Source of the DNA: CADEED01 sp035502995
GTDB taxonomy: Bacteria > Pseudomonadota > Gammaproteobacteria > Steroidobacterales > Steroidobacteraceae
Assembly: GCA_035502995.1 (NCBI GenBank)
Contig: DATJTW010000116.1
Coordinates: 1-64,000, forward strand
Direction of reading: 5' to 3'
DNA: 64,000 bases
In this document: positions 26,389 to 35,353 of the stretch, in pieces
Layout: every line of letters starts with the position of its first letter
How positions within the stretch are numbered: the first letter of the stretch is position 1
The notes under the pieces: generated by a model
Told to the model about the DNA's origin: nothing
Databases searched by the model: none
Seen by the model: only the letters and a program-made list of their open reading frames with translations
Position numbers and translations under genes: made by a program

Positions 26389-28520
26389 TCGTCGGACTCG
26401 ACGTCGGCTCCACCACCGTCAAGGCGGTGGCGATGGACGGCGACACGCTGCGCTGGCAGCACTACGCGCGCCACAACACCAAACAAGCCGAGATGGTGCT
26501 CGAGTTCCTCCAGCGCCTGGAGACCGAGTGCGGCCTGACGCCCGGCCGCGACCGCCTCTACATCACCGGCTCCGGCGCGGGCCTGCTCGCGCCGCTCATC
26601 GGTGCGAAGACCGTGCAGGAAGTGGTCGCCGTGTCCGCGGCGGTCGAGAAACTGCATCCCGACGTCAACTTCGTCTCCGAGATCGGCGGCGAGGACATGA
26701 AGACGCTGTTCTTCAGCCCGACCGGCGATGGCAAGTCGAAGCAGGTGTACATGCAGTCCGCCTGCAGCGGCGGCACCGGAACGTTCATCGAGAAGACCGC
26801 GCGCAAACTGCACGTGTCCCCGGAAGCGCTGGCGCAGGCCGGATACGACGGCTACAACCTGCACCGCATCAGCTCGAAGTGCGGCATCTTCGCGGAGGCC
26901 GACGCGAACACGCTGATCAAGTCCGGCGTGCCCGTCGACGAGATCGTCGCGAGTCTGTTCGAGGCCGTGGTCTACCAGAACCTCGCCACGCTGACGAAAG
27001 GCAACACGCCGACGCCCGGTGTGTTGTTGTTGGGCGGCCCCAACCTGTTCTTCCGCGGCCTGCAGGAAGCGTGGCGCCATCATCTCGGCAAGTTGTGGAA
27101 GGAACGCAAGGTCGACGCCGATCCGGCGCACGCGATCCAGATCCCGGCGGAAGCCGTCTACTACGCCTGTCGCGGCTGCATCGAGATCGCGGCCGGCGAA
27201 CCGGGCGTCGGCACGTACATCGGCCGCGACAAGCTCGCGCAGTGGATCGAGACGGGCCAGTGGGCAGCGAAAGCGCAGGAAGGCGCGCGTGGGCTCGTCA
27301 AGAACCAAGACGAACTCGACGGCTTCATCACGCGGTATTCGCCGACCGCCCGACAGGAGAACCGCACGACGAGCGGTGCCGTGCTCGTCGGTTGCGACTT
27401 CGGCAGCACCACGGCCAAGGCCGTCGTCCTGTCTACCGACCGTGAGCTGCTGTTCACCTGCTACACCCCCTCGCAGGGCAACCCGATCGAAGACGCGAAG
27501 GCGCTGTTCCGCCAGCTGCGCGCGGCCGGCTTCGAGCACATCGCCGCGCTGGCGCTGACCGGCTACGGCAAGGACCTGCTGAAGGACGTCATCGGCTCGG
27601 ATCTCGGCATCGTCGAAACCGTCGCGCACGCCACCGCGGCGCTGCACTACTTCCCGGACGCGGACGTTATCTGCGACGTCGGCGGCACCGACGTGAAGAT
27701 CATGATCCTGCGCCAGGGCACCGTGTCCGACTTCCGGCTGAATTCGCAGTGCTCGTCGGGCAACGGCGCGTTTCTTCAGGGCGTCGCCGAACGATACTCC
27801 GTGCCGCTCGAGGAATACGCCGGCCGCGCATTCAACGCGAAGGCCGTGCCCGCGCTGGCGATGGGCTGCGGCGTGTTCCTGCAATCCGACATCGTCAACC
27901 AGCAACGCAAGGGCTGGTCCGCGGACGAGATCATGGCGGGACTGGCCGCGGTGCTGCCGCTGAACGTGTGGGTGTACGCGGGGCAGTTGCAGAACCTCGC
28001 GGCCGCAGGCCGCAAGTTCATCCTGCAGGGCGGCACGCATCGCAATCTCGCGGTCGTGAAAGCGCAGGTGGATTTCATCAGCGCGAAGGTGCCCGACGCG
28101 GAGATCGTCGTGCACCCGTACTCCGGCGAGGCCGGGGCGATCGGCGCTGCGCTGTGCGCCGGCGACGTGGTCGCGGCCAACAAGCCCACGCGCTTCCGCG
28201 GCTACGACGTCATCGACTCGCTCGAATACACGAGCACGACCAACGAACACACCACCTGCACCTGGTGCCCGGTGAGCTGCAAGCGCACGTTCATCGACGT
28301 GCGTCTGCCGAACGGCGGCGGCCGGCCGTGGAGCAAGGTGCCGCTGGGCGCGGGCTGGGAGCGCGTGATCAGCGGCAATTCCTGCCCGAAGGGACTGGTG
28401 GAAGACGCCAGCGAGATGCGCCTCGTGAAGAAGAACCTGGAGAACACGCGTGATGCCCACCCAAACACTGCGGAGCTGGTTCGAGAAAACGCCTTTCGCC
28501 GCGCCAAGGCCGTCAGCTGA
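26382..28520 (+). CDS. double BadF/HgdC-type activase ATPase
   Basis: A 712-residue protein with two ASKHA ATPase units: LDVGSTTVKAV (about 6-16) and CDFGSTTAKAV (about 338-348). Each repeat keeps the two Cys that bridge a [4Fe-4S] cluster in HgdC: Cys128 (SACSGGTGTF) and Cys167 (SKCGIFAEAD), then Cys457 (SQCSSGNGAF) and Cys496 (MGCGVFLQSD). A C-terminal Cys tract follows (Cys626, Cys629, Cys633, Cys668). One chain could therefore act as a pseudo-dimer carrying one cluster. The start ATG overlaps the previous gene by 7 bases, and the end overlaps the next by 68. Family role: ATP-driven one-electron transfer to a dehydratase or reductase. Confidence 0.85.
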   Translation: MLIVGLDVGSTTVKAVAMDGDTLRWQHYARHNTKQAEMVLEFLQRLETECGLTPGRDRLYITGSGAGLLAPLIGAKTVQEVVAVSAAVEKLHPDVNFVSEIGGEDMKTLFFSPTGDGKSKQVYMQSACSGGTGTFIEKTARKLHVSPEALAQAGYDGYNLHRISSKCGIFAEADANTLIKSGVPVDEIVASLFEAVVYQNLATLTKGNTPTPGVLLLGGPNLFFRGLQEAWRHHLGKLWKERKVDADPAHAIQIPAEAVYYACRGCIEIAAGEPGVGTYIGRDKLAQWIETGQWAAKAQEGARGLVKNQDELDGFITRYSPTARQENRTTSGAVLVGCDFGSTTAKAVVLSTDRELLFTCYTPSQGNPIEDAKALFRQLRAAGFEHIAALALTGYGKDLLKDVIGSDLGIVETVAHATAALHYFPDADVICDVGGTDVKIMILRQGTVSDFRLNSQCSSGNGAFLQGVAERYSVPLEEYAGRAFNAKAVPALAMGCGVFLQSDIVNQQRKGWSADEIMAGLAAVLPLNVWVYAGQLQNLAAAGRKFILQGGTHRNLAVVKAQVDFISAKVPDAEIVVHPYSGEAGAIGAALCAGDVVAANKPTRFRGYDVIDSLEYTSTTNEHTTCTWCPVSCKRTFIDVRLPNGGGRPWSKVPLGAGWERVISGNSCPKGLVEDASEMRLVKKNLENTRDAHPNTAELVRENAFRRAKAVS

Positions 28521-29667
28521 CGCGGTCAAAGCCACGCGCGCGAAGCTGCGCGTCGGCATCCCGCGCGTGCTGAACCTCTGGTCGACGCACCAGTTCTGGA
28601 TCGGCTTCTTCGATGCGCTCGGCATCGAGGCGCGGCATCTCGAGTTCTCGTCGGACAGCTCGGAAGACCAGGCCCGCCAGTTCGGCAAGGGCCGCGGCAC
28701 CGTCGATTGTTGTTATCCCGTGAAGTGCATCAACGGTCACTACGGCGAACTGCTGGCGCGCGCGAAGCACCACAAGATCGACTGGCTGTTCTCGCCGATG
28801 ATCTATTCGCTGCCCTCGTACCTGCAGGGCCACGTGCTCGAATCGCTCGCCTGCCCGCGCGTGATGGCCGCGCCGGAGAACATCAAGGCGGGTTTCCTCA
28901 AGGAGAAGGACGTGTTCGCCGAACAGGGCGTCGCGCACATCGCGCCGCTGGTGTCGCTGGGCGACGCACCGCTGGTGCCGAAGCAGCTGCACGGCGCGCT
29001 GCGCGACGTGTTGCCCGGCCTCACGTTCGACGAGACGCGCGATGCGGTGCGCGCCGGGTACGACGCGCTCGAATCCTTCGGCGCCCAGCTACGCGCGAAG
29101 GCGCGCGCCACGCTGGCGCAGTGTGCCGCCACCGACAAGCCCTGCATCCTCGTGCTCGCGCGTCCGTATCACATGGATCCCGGCATCGGCCACGAGATCG
29201 AAGTCGACCTGCAGGCGCACGGCTATCCCGTCCTGTGGACGCAATACCTCCCGACCGACGCCGACCTGCTCGACTGGATGTTCGGCGCCGACGTCGCCGC
29301 CGGGCACATCAAGTCGCCGCTGGACATCGCCGACGTCTGGCCGTCCTCGTACAGCGCCAACACGAACGAGATCCTCTGGGCCGCCAAGTTCGCGGCGCGC
29401 ATGCCGTGGATCTCCTGCGTGGTGCGGCTGTCTAGCTACGAATGCGGCATGGACCAGCCTACCTACTCGCCGGTGCAGCAGATCGTCGAGCGGTCGGGGA
29501 CGTTGTTCTTCTCGTTCCAGGATCTCGACTCCACCAAGCCGGCCGGCTCGGTGAAGATCCGCGTCGAGACGATCGCGTATTACCTGGAGAAGTACTGCGC
29601 CGGCATCGTCGCCGCCAAGAAGGCGGCGGCGCCGCCGCGGTGTCCGCTGCTCGGCGCCGCCGTCTAG
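28453..29667 (+). CDS. DUF2229-type component of the activase system
   Basis: A 404-residue protein matching the DUF2229 and following region of the fused activase proteins: VGIPRVLNLWSTHQFWIGFF (about 34-53), TVDCCYPVKCINGHY (Cys86, Cys87, Cys92), ILVLARPYHMDPGIGH and SYECGMDQPTYSPV. GGAG lies 10 bases before ATG 28453; a GTG at 28450 is an alternative. The 68-base overlap with the activase gene implies tight coupling. Conserved Cys residues suggest further iron-sulfur centres. Convergent with the lipoprotein gene, 10 bases apart. Confidence 0.8.
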   Translation: MPTQTLRSWFEKTPFAAPRPSADAVKATRAKLRVGIPRVLNLWSTHQFWIGFFDALGIEARHLEFSSDSSEDQARQFGKGRGTVDCCYPVKCINGHYGELLARAKHHKIDWLFSPMIYSLPSYLQGHVLESLACPRVMAAPENIKAGFLKEKDVFAEQGVAHIAPLVSLGDAPLVPKQLHGALRDVLPGLTFDETRDAVRAGYDALESFGAQLRAKARATLAQCAATDKPCILVLARPYHMDPGIGHEIEVDLQAHGYPVLWTQYLPTDADLLDWMFGADVAAGHIKSPLDIADVWPSSYSANTNEILWAAKFAARMPWISCVVRLSSYECGMDQPTYSPVQQIVERSGTLFFSFQDLDSTKPAGSVKIRVETIAYYLEKYCAGIVAAKKAAAPPRCPLLGAAV

Positions 29668-29677
29668 TCAGCGGCGA

Positions 29678-30394
29678 TCAGTCGACGATGGCCTTGCCGG
29701 CCTTGCAGGCACCTTCGCCGGTGTAACCGCGGCAAGGCATGTCGAATGTCGCCTTCACCTTGATCACGCGCTTGCCGAGCACGGGCTGCTCGTGCGCCGC
29801 GAACTCGAACGAGCCCGCGACGCCCTTGTCGTCGAAGCGGGTGATCGTCACCGTGCCACCGTCCGAGACGAACAGCGGCTGTTCCTTGTAGAGGATGGGC
29901 CACGCGATGAATCCCTTCACCTTGGGGTTGTTCGCGTCCGTCTGCGCCACGATCGGGTACGTGCCCGGACCGAACGGGAGGTCGGCTTCGGCGAGGTCAC
30001 CCGACGAGACGCCGACGGCATACACCTGGTCCGATCCGCCGCCCTCCTTCATCACGCCGCACGAGACTTCGAGCGGCGGCGTCTTCCCCGGGACGAGGAT
30101 CTTCCGCTGCTCCTCGTTCGCCCAGTAGGTGGAGTGCACGATGCTCGGCCCTTCGCCGAGCAGGCGCTTGCCGCGCGGATCCCAGTACGTCGTGAACTTG
30201 CCGGGCTCCGGCGACGTGAACTCGATTTCGCAGGCCTTGATCAGATCCTTGCCCGGATCCGCCGCGGCTGCTGCCGATTCGGCGGGAGCTTCCGCCGGCG
30301 CCGCGGCCGTCTCGGTCGGCGCCTCTTCCTTCTTTCCGCATCCCGCAATCAACAGACCCAGCGCCAACGCGCCGGCCACCTTCAGCGTCTGCAT
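29678..30394 (-). CDS. hypothetical lipoprotein
   Basis: A 238-residue lipoprotein with lipobox LIAGC (Cys19), a Glu/Ala/Pro-rich linker to about residue 48, then a globular region with four Cys residues (KACEIEF, VSCGVM, DMPCRGYTGEGAC), probably two disulfides. No enzyme motif is seen. The linker and Cys spacing are like surface-anchored binding modules, but I do not recognise the family. It stands alone between the activase operon and the PQQ dehydrogenase. Confidence 0.7.
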   Translation of the reverse strand: MQTLKVAGALALGLLIAGCGKKEEAPTETAAAPAEAPAESAAAAADPGKDLIKACEIEFTSPEPGKFTTYWDPRGKRLLGEGPSIVHSTYWANEEQRKILVPGKTPPLEVSCGVMKEGGGSDQVYAVGVSSGDLAEADLPFGPGTYPIVAQTDANNPKVKGFIAWPILYKEQPLFVSDGGTVTITRFDDKGVAGSFEFAAHEQPVLGKRVIKVKATFDMPCRGYTGEGACKAGKAIVD

Positions 30395-30502
30395 GTCATC
30401 CCTCGATGTGAGTTGTCCGCGGCGCGGATGGTGGCATTGCGCCGCGGCGCGCGCGACTGTCCGCGCTTGGCGACGTACGCGCAGAGTCGAGACTGGATCT
30501 AG

Positions 30503-32749
30503 CTAGTTGGCTCCGGGCAGACCGAAAACGACATAACCGCCCTTCCCCAGCGGCTCCGGCGAGCCGATCCCGCTCTCGCGCGAATCCAGGCCCCAGGTGT
30601 GCGGCGTCGTCGCGTTGACCACGATGTAGTGCCTGCCGCCGACCTCGAAGATCGCCGGCAACCCTTCCGCGACCATCGGCAACGCGTACTTCCACAACAC
30701 GTCGCCGGTCTCCGCGTCGAACGCGTACAACACGCCGTCGCGCGCCGTCGAGAACACGAGGCCGGTCGACGTCACGATCATGCCCATGCGCTGCGAGCCG
30801 CGCGGCACGCCGTCGTCCTTGCCGCCGGCCTTCGTCGCGTCGAGGTCCTGTCCCAGCGGCTTCTTCCACTTGATGCGGCCGGTGTTCAGGTCGTAGGCGA
30901 TGATCTGCGACCACGGCGATCCGAGTAGATAGGGATAACCGAGGCCATAGTCCGTGAAGTAGCGCTGCCCCGGATGCGCGACACCCGCCGGGTAGTCGGG
31001 CGCCGGCGGCGGCGCGACACCCGCCGCGGGCGCGGGCGGCACCGGCCGCGCGATGCCACCCGTCGCGACCACCGGCCCCGCCGGCGGCGGCGCCGCGGGC
31101 AGATCCCCGGGCCGGCGCATGCGCGCGCCGCCACCGAAGAACGCGAGGATGTCGGCGATCTGCTCCTCGCTGACGTGCGGCAGCGGCGGCATGCGGCCAT
31201 TGCCGTAGACGACGATGCGGCGCAGCTGCGGCATGCCGATCTGCCCGCCGATGCCGAGCAGCGACGGCGCCGCCGGCGTGCCGGCGCGATCCGCGCCGTG
31301 GCACATCGCGCAGCTCTCGCCGTACACCTTCTCGCCGCGCTTCACGGCCTCCGGATTCGGCGGTCCGAAGAAATTCCGCACCGGCCGGTCCTTCTGCTCC
31401 TCGAGCTTGTAGAACGACGGGAAGTCCTGGTTCAGCAGATAGAGCATGCCGGCGCCGGGATTCGCCGCCGTGTTGCCCCAGTTCGTGCCGCCGACCGCGC
31501 CGGGCACCACGGCGCTCTCGACGAGCGCCGGCGGATTGAACAGGCCGGTGCGCGCCTTCGAGATGCGCTCGCGCCAGCTCGCGCGCTCGGCGTCGGTGAT
31601 GAAGTACGGCGTGAGGTCGTCCGGCTTCACGATCTGCCGCGCGGTCGGCTCGAGCACGGGGAACGGCTGCGTCGGCCACGACTGCTCGCCCGGCACGTCG
31701 CTCTTCGGCACGGGCCGCTCTTCGATCGGCCACACCGGCTTGCCGGTGACGCGGTCGAACACGAACACGAAACCCTGCTTGGTCGCCTGCGCCACGGCGT
31801 CTATCTTCCTGCCGTCCTTGCGCACCGTCAGCAGCTGCGGCGCGGCCGTCGGGTCGTAGTCCCAGAGATCGTGGTGGACCATCTGGAAATGCCACAGCCG
31901 CTTGCCGGTCTTCGCGTCCAGCGCCACGAGGCAGTCGCTGAAGAGATTCATGCCGATGCGGTCGGCGCCGTAGTAGTCGTACGTCGGCGATGACACTGGT
32001 AGATAGACGATGCCGCGCCTGGCGTCGACGCTCATCTCGCCCCAGACGTTCACGCCGCCGGCGTATTTCCACGCGTCCTTGGGCCACGTGTCGTAACCGA
32101 ACTCGCCCGGCTGCGGAATCGTGTGGAACGTCCACGCGAGCTTGCCGGTGATCACGTCGTATGCACGCACGTGCCCGGGCGCCGAGAAATACCCCTCGCC
32201 CGGCGAGCTGCCGAGGATGATGAGGTTGCCGACCACGCGTCCCGGCGTCGCCGACGCCACGCGGCGGATGGTCGCCGGATCGCGATCCAGCCCGACGCGC
32301 AGATCCACCGCGCCGTTCGTGCCGAACGTCGTCACGGTCTTGCCCGTCTTCGCGTCGATCGCCTGCAGCAGGTCGTCCATCACGAACAACAGCCGCCGCT
32401 GCCGGCCGTCGCGGCTCTTCCAGAAATTGATGCCGCGGTTGGTGATGCCGCGCAGGTTCGCGTGGATCCACAGCTCCTGCCGCGTCTTCACGTCGATCGC
32501 CACCAGCGAGCTGCCCTTCGCCAGCACGTACATCACGCCATCGACGATCACCGGGTTGAACTGGTACGCGCGCTCGTCGTTCGTCGGATACGTCCACAAC
32601 GGCGCGAGCTGCGCGACGTTCTGCTTCGTGAGGTCGGGCGTCACGGCGAATTTCGCCTGGTCCGGCGAGCCGCCGTAGTCGGGCCACTCGGCGGCAGGTG
32701 ATACCGATACCATCGACAGCAACAGCGCAGTAGCTAGAGAGAGGCGCAT
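30503..32749 (-). CDS. PQQ-dependent dehydrogenase with embedded cytochrome c domain
   Basis: A 748-residue exported quinoprotein (signal peptide to about residue 20). Propeller blades show the Trp-docking pattern (TGKLAWTFHT, TGKRLWHFQM, TGKPVWPIEE) and the HHDLWDYDP segment of the glucose/quinate/alcohol class. A cytochrome c domain is inserted late in the propeller: CAMCH at 480-484 and an axial Met in GNGRMPP near 520. A Pro/Ala-rich linker (about 543-590) leads to the final blades (to 748). The electron acceptor is therefore built in. The substrate is unknown. The ThuA gene starts 900 bases upstream and ends one base before this ATG. Confidence 0.87.
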   Translation of the reverse strand: MRLSLATALLLSMVSVSPAAEWPDYGGSPDQAKFAVTPDLTKQNVAQLAPLWTYPTNDERAYQFNPVIVDGVMYVLAKGSSLVAIDVKTRQELWIHANLRGITNRGINFWKSRDGRQRRLLFVMDDLLQAIDAKTGKTVTTFGTNGAVDLRVGLDRDPATIRRVASATPGRVVGNLIILGSSPGEGYFSAPGHVRAYDVITGKLAWTFHTIPQPGEFGYDTWPKDAWKYAGGVNVWGEMSVDARRGIVYLPVSSPTYDYYGADRIGMNLFSDCLVALDAKTGKRLWHFQMVHHDLWDYDPTAAPQLLTVRKDGRKIDAVAQATKQGFVFVFDRVTGKPVWPIEERPVPKSDVPGEQSWPTQPFPVLEPTARQIVKPDDLTPYFITDAERASWRERISKARTGLFNPPALVESAVVPGAVGGTNWGNTAANPGAGMLYLLNQDFPSFYKLEEQKDRPVRNFFGPPNPEAVKRGEKVYGESCAMCHGADRAGTPAAPSLLGIGGQIGMPQLRRIVVYGNGRMPPLPHVSEEQIADILAFFGGGARMRRPGDLPAAPPPAGPVVATGGIARPVPPAPAAGVAPPPAPDYPAGVAHPGQRYFTDYGLGYPYLLGSPWSQIIAYDLNTGRIKWKKPLGQDLDATKAGGKDDGVPRGSQRMGMIVTSTGLVFSTARDGVLYAFDAETGDVLWKYALPMVAEGLPAIFEVGGRHYIVVNATTPHTWGLDSRESGIGSPEPLGKGGYVVFGLPGAN

Positions 32750-32750
32750 G

Positions 32751-33647
32751 TCAGTGGGCCGCGCGCGGAGTGACGTCGCTGACGTCGGGAGTCGGCGAAT
32801 CGACGCCGGCCTTCGGCACCTCGAGGTGCGCCGCCCAGGCGATGCCGTTCAACAGGAACTTGCGGTAGTTGTCGAGCGCGAGGTTGTCGCGGAAGTCGAG
32901 CCCGCCGAACACGAAGCCGCGGCCGCCGTCGTCGCGCTGGTACGCCCACGATGCGATCTGCGGCCCGACCTTGAACTTGTCCGCCGTCGGCGTCGCGAGG
33001 ATGAGGTCCGTGCGGCGCTTGTCATTCGGCAGCAGGAACCGGCAGAAGATCTCGTCGCGATATTTCCAGGGCTTCACGCCGCGCAGGATCGGGTGGCGTT
33101 TGTTCTCGAGCGCCATCTTCCAGTCGTCCTGCGGATTCTTCGAACCGATCTGCACCCACAGGCCGCCAGTCCAGTTGAGGTAGTAGTCACGCGCGCGCCA
33201 GTTCTCGACCCAGTTCGCGTAATGCAGCACGACGATGCCGATCTTCTGCGCCCTGATCTTCTCGTCGAGCGACTTCAGCCACGCCGTGGTCGCTTCGTCG
33301 TAGCCGCGGCCGTTCGTCGTCGGGTTCGGCGGGAACAGCGGATGCGTTTCGTTCTCCGCGCGATCCGAGCTGCTGTCGATGACGATCGCAGTGACGCCGT
33401 CGAGCACGGCCAAATCCTGCGGCAGGCGGCCGTTGATGACCTCGGTCTTCACGCCCTTCAGGTTGGTCGATGCCTCGAGCGAAGCGGCCAACGTGCGCAG
33501 GTCGCGTTCGTATTCGTGCCGGCCGGGAAAGCCGTGATCGCGCGGGCCGGCGAGGAACAGGATCTTCGGATCGGCCGCCGCCGCGGTCTGCACCGCGCCG
33601 ACTCCCCCGAGAACGCAGATCAACAGGATCATCGTTGTTCTTTTCAC
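32751..33647 (-). CDS. ThuA domain protein (secreted)
   Basis: A 298-residue exported protein (signal peptide to about residue 25, TAAAADP) with a ThuA/trehalose-utilisation-like class I glutamine amidotransferase fold: ILFLAGPRDHGFPGRHEYERDL opening region, IVVLHYANW and HPILRG-type segments, and the FVFGGLDFRDN close. The usual catalytic Cys is not evident, as in many ThuA proteins. GTG start. The gene lies directly upstream of the PQQ dehydrogenase with one base between, a pairing also seen in Planctomycetes and Acidobacteria, suggesting carbohydrate oxidation. Confidence 0.85.
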   Translation of the reverse strand: MKRTTMILLICVLGGVGAVQTAAAADPKILFLAGPRDHGFPGRHEYERDLRTLAASLEASTNLKGVKTEVINGRLPQDLAVLDGVTAIVIDSSSDRAENETHPLFPPNPTTNGRGYDEATTAWLKSLDEKIRAQKIGIVVLHYANWVENWRARDYYLNWTGGLWVQIGSKNPQDDWKMALENKRHPILRGVKPWKYRDEIFCRFLLPNDKRRTDLILATPTADKFKVGPQIASWAYQRDDGGRGFVFGGLDFRDNLALDNYRKFLLNGIAWAAHLEVPKAGVDSPTPDVSDVTPRAAH

Positions 33648-33854
33648 GCGCCGAGTTTATGCGATGCCCGTCGCGAAAAACTGCCCGCGCGGCCCCGTAC
33701 GGACCGCCCCACGGACAATAATCCGCCGCGCGTCTTGGGGTCCGCAGAAAGTTCCCCGCCGTGGTTCGCAACCCGCTGTCGGTGCGCGCCGCGGCCATCG
33801 GGGTTGCCACAATTGATCACCGGATTTTCCCGGCCCCGCTGCTACGATTCGCGC

Positions 33855-34649
33855 GTGCCTTTCACCGTCTCCCATGCCGCCGCGGTCCTGCCGCTGCAAC
33901 GCCTCACCCGCTCCCGCATCCCGCTCGCCGCGATGATGATCGGCAGCATGGCGCCCGACTTCGGCTACTTCCTGCCGATGGGCGTCGGCCGCGACGACAC
34001 GCACGACTTCGACGGGTTGTTCCTGTTCTGCCTGCCGGTGGGTCTCGCCGTGTGGCTGCTGTTCGTGCGCGTGCTCGAGCGGCCGACCATCGAGCTGCTG
34101 CCGCAGCGCTGGCGCGAACGCATCCCGCGCTCGGATGACGTGTCGCTCAAAGCGCTGGTGCTCGCCGGCATCGGCATCCTGATCGGCGCGCTGACCCATC
34201 TCGCCTGGGACGCGTTCACGCACGCGAACACGTCGGTCAGCGACCTGTTCCCGTTCATCTACGCGAAGATGTTCGAGTTCCGCGGCCGCAACATCCGGCT
34301 GTTCCACGTGCTGCAGTACGCGAGCTCGGTCGGCGGCCTGCTGGCGCTGGCGTGGTGGGGATGGCGATTGAAGGACGCGCCGCTGCCGAAGAAGCCGGTG
34401 ACGGCGCCCGTCCGCAATTTCGATTTCCTCACCGACCGCGCGCGCATCGCTGCGGTGGCCGGCGTGATCGGGACGTCAGCCGGCGTGGCGCTGCTGACGT
34501 TCGTCGCCACCCGCGGCATCCCGATCGAACACCGCGTGTTCTATCTCATCACCCACAGCATGACCGCGGGCCTGATGGCGTGGTGCGTGGTCGCCGTTCT
34601 GATCAACCGCACCGCGGTTCGTCAGGCCGCTTCGACCGGCGGCTTGTAG
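33855..34649 (+). CDS. DUF4184 family membrane protein
   Basis: A 264-residue inner-membrane protein with five or six helices. The opening PFTVSHAAAVLPL and the GSMAPDFGYFL motif, followed by THLAWDAFTH, are the DUF4184 pattern (conserved His/Asp, resembling metal-dependent hydrolase membrane proteins of the YdjM/LexA-regulated group). No ATG fits; GTG 33855 starts directly at the conserved motif. Function unknown. The 3' end overlaps the msrA 3' end by 28 bases on the opposite strand. Confidence 0.8.
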   Translation: MPFTVSHAAAVLPLQRLTRSRIPLAAMMIGSMAPDFGYFLPMGVGRDDTHDFDGLFLFCLPVGLAVWLLFVRVLERPTIELLPQRWRERIPRSDDVSLKALVLAGIGILIGALTHLAWDAFTHANTSVSDLFPFIYAKMFEFRGRNIRLFHVLQYASSVGGLLALAWWGWRLKDAPLPKKPVTAPVRNFDFLTDRARIAAVAGVIGTSAGVALLTFVATRGIPIEHRVFYLITHSMTAGLMAWCVVAVLINRTAVRQAASTGGL

Positions 34650-35272
34650 GTCACGCCGCAGCCGCCGAGCCCGCAGTACCCGTTCGGGTTCTTCGCCAGG
34701 TACTGCTGGTGGTATTCCTCGGCGTAGTAGTACTCGGGCGCGTCGAGGATCTCGGTGGTGATCGTGCCGCGATGAGCGGCCGTCAGCGCCGCCTGGTAGG
34801 CGCGCTTGCTGGCCTCCGCCGCCTTCTTCTGCGCGTCGCTGTACACGTAGATGGCCGAACGGTACTGCGTGCCGACGTCGTTGCCCTGGCGCATGCCCTG
34901 CGTCGGGTCGTGCGATTCCCAGAACGTCTTCAACAGCTGGTCGATGCCGACCTTGGCCGGGTCGTAGACCACGCGCACGACCTCGGTATGGCCGGTGCGG
35001 CCGGAGCAGACCTCTTCATAGGACGCGTTCGGGGTGTGGCCGCCCGCGTAGCCGACCGACGTCGTGACCACGCCCGGCACCTGCCAGAACTTGCGCTCGG
35101 CGCCCCAGAAGCAGCCCAGGCCGAAGAGCACTTCCTCGAGGCCGTTGACCGCGGGTTGTTTGATCTGCGAGCCGTTGACGAAGTGCTTGCCGCCCAGCGG
35201 CGTCGGCGTCGCGCGGCCGGGCAGCGCCTCGTCGCGCGCCGGGATCGAGGTCTTCTTGCTGAGGAGGGCCAT
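34622..35272 (-). CDS. msrA: peptide-methionine (S)-S-oxide reductase
   Basis: A 216-residue MsrA that reduces methionine S-sulfoxide in proteins. The catalytic GCFWG motif sits near residues 53-57, followed by the family motifs GYAGG, HTEVVRVVYDP and DVGTQYRSAIY. C-terminal Cys residues (GYCGLGGCG) provide the resolving thiols. No export signal is visible, so it is cytoplasmic. It is about 40 residues longer than the minimal enzyme because of its N-terminus (MALLSKKTSIP...), as in E. coli-type MsrA. Confidence 0.95.
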   Translation of the reverse strand: MALLSKKTSIPARDEALPGRATPTPLGGKHFVNGSQIKQPAVNGLEEVLFGLGCFWGAERKFWQVPGVVTTSVGYAGGHTPNASYEEVCSGRTGHTEVVRVVYDPAKVGIDQLLKTFWESHDPTQGMRQGNDVGTQYRSAIYVYSDAQKKAAEASKRAYQAALTAAHRGTITTEILDAPEYYYAEEYHQQYLAKNPNGYCGLGGCGVTYKPPVEAA

Positions 35273-35353
35273 GGGGTCTCCACTCGGAATCGGGGTTGGC
35301 CAGCAGTGTGGGGTCGTGTCCGCGTTTACTCAAGACGTTACACTGCCGCGCGC

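Noticed and set aside
26361..28700. 779-residue minus-strand open frame
   Set aside because: It is antisense to the double BadF ATPase, whose motifs are unmistakable, and has no start signal or recognisable domain.
32748..33854. Long upstream extension of the DUF4184 gene
   Set aside because: It is antisense to the ThuA gene; the DUF4184 homology begins only at the GTG 33855.
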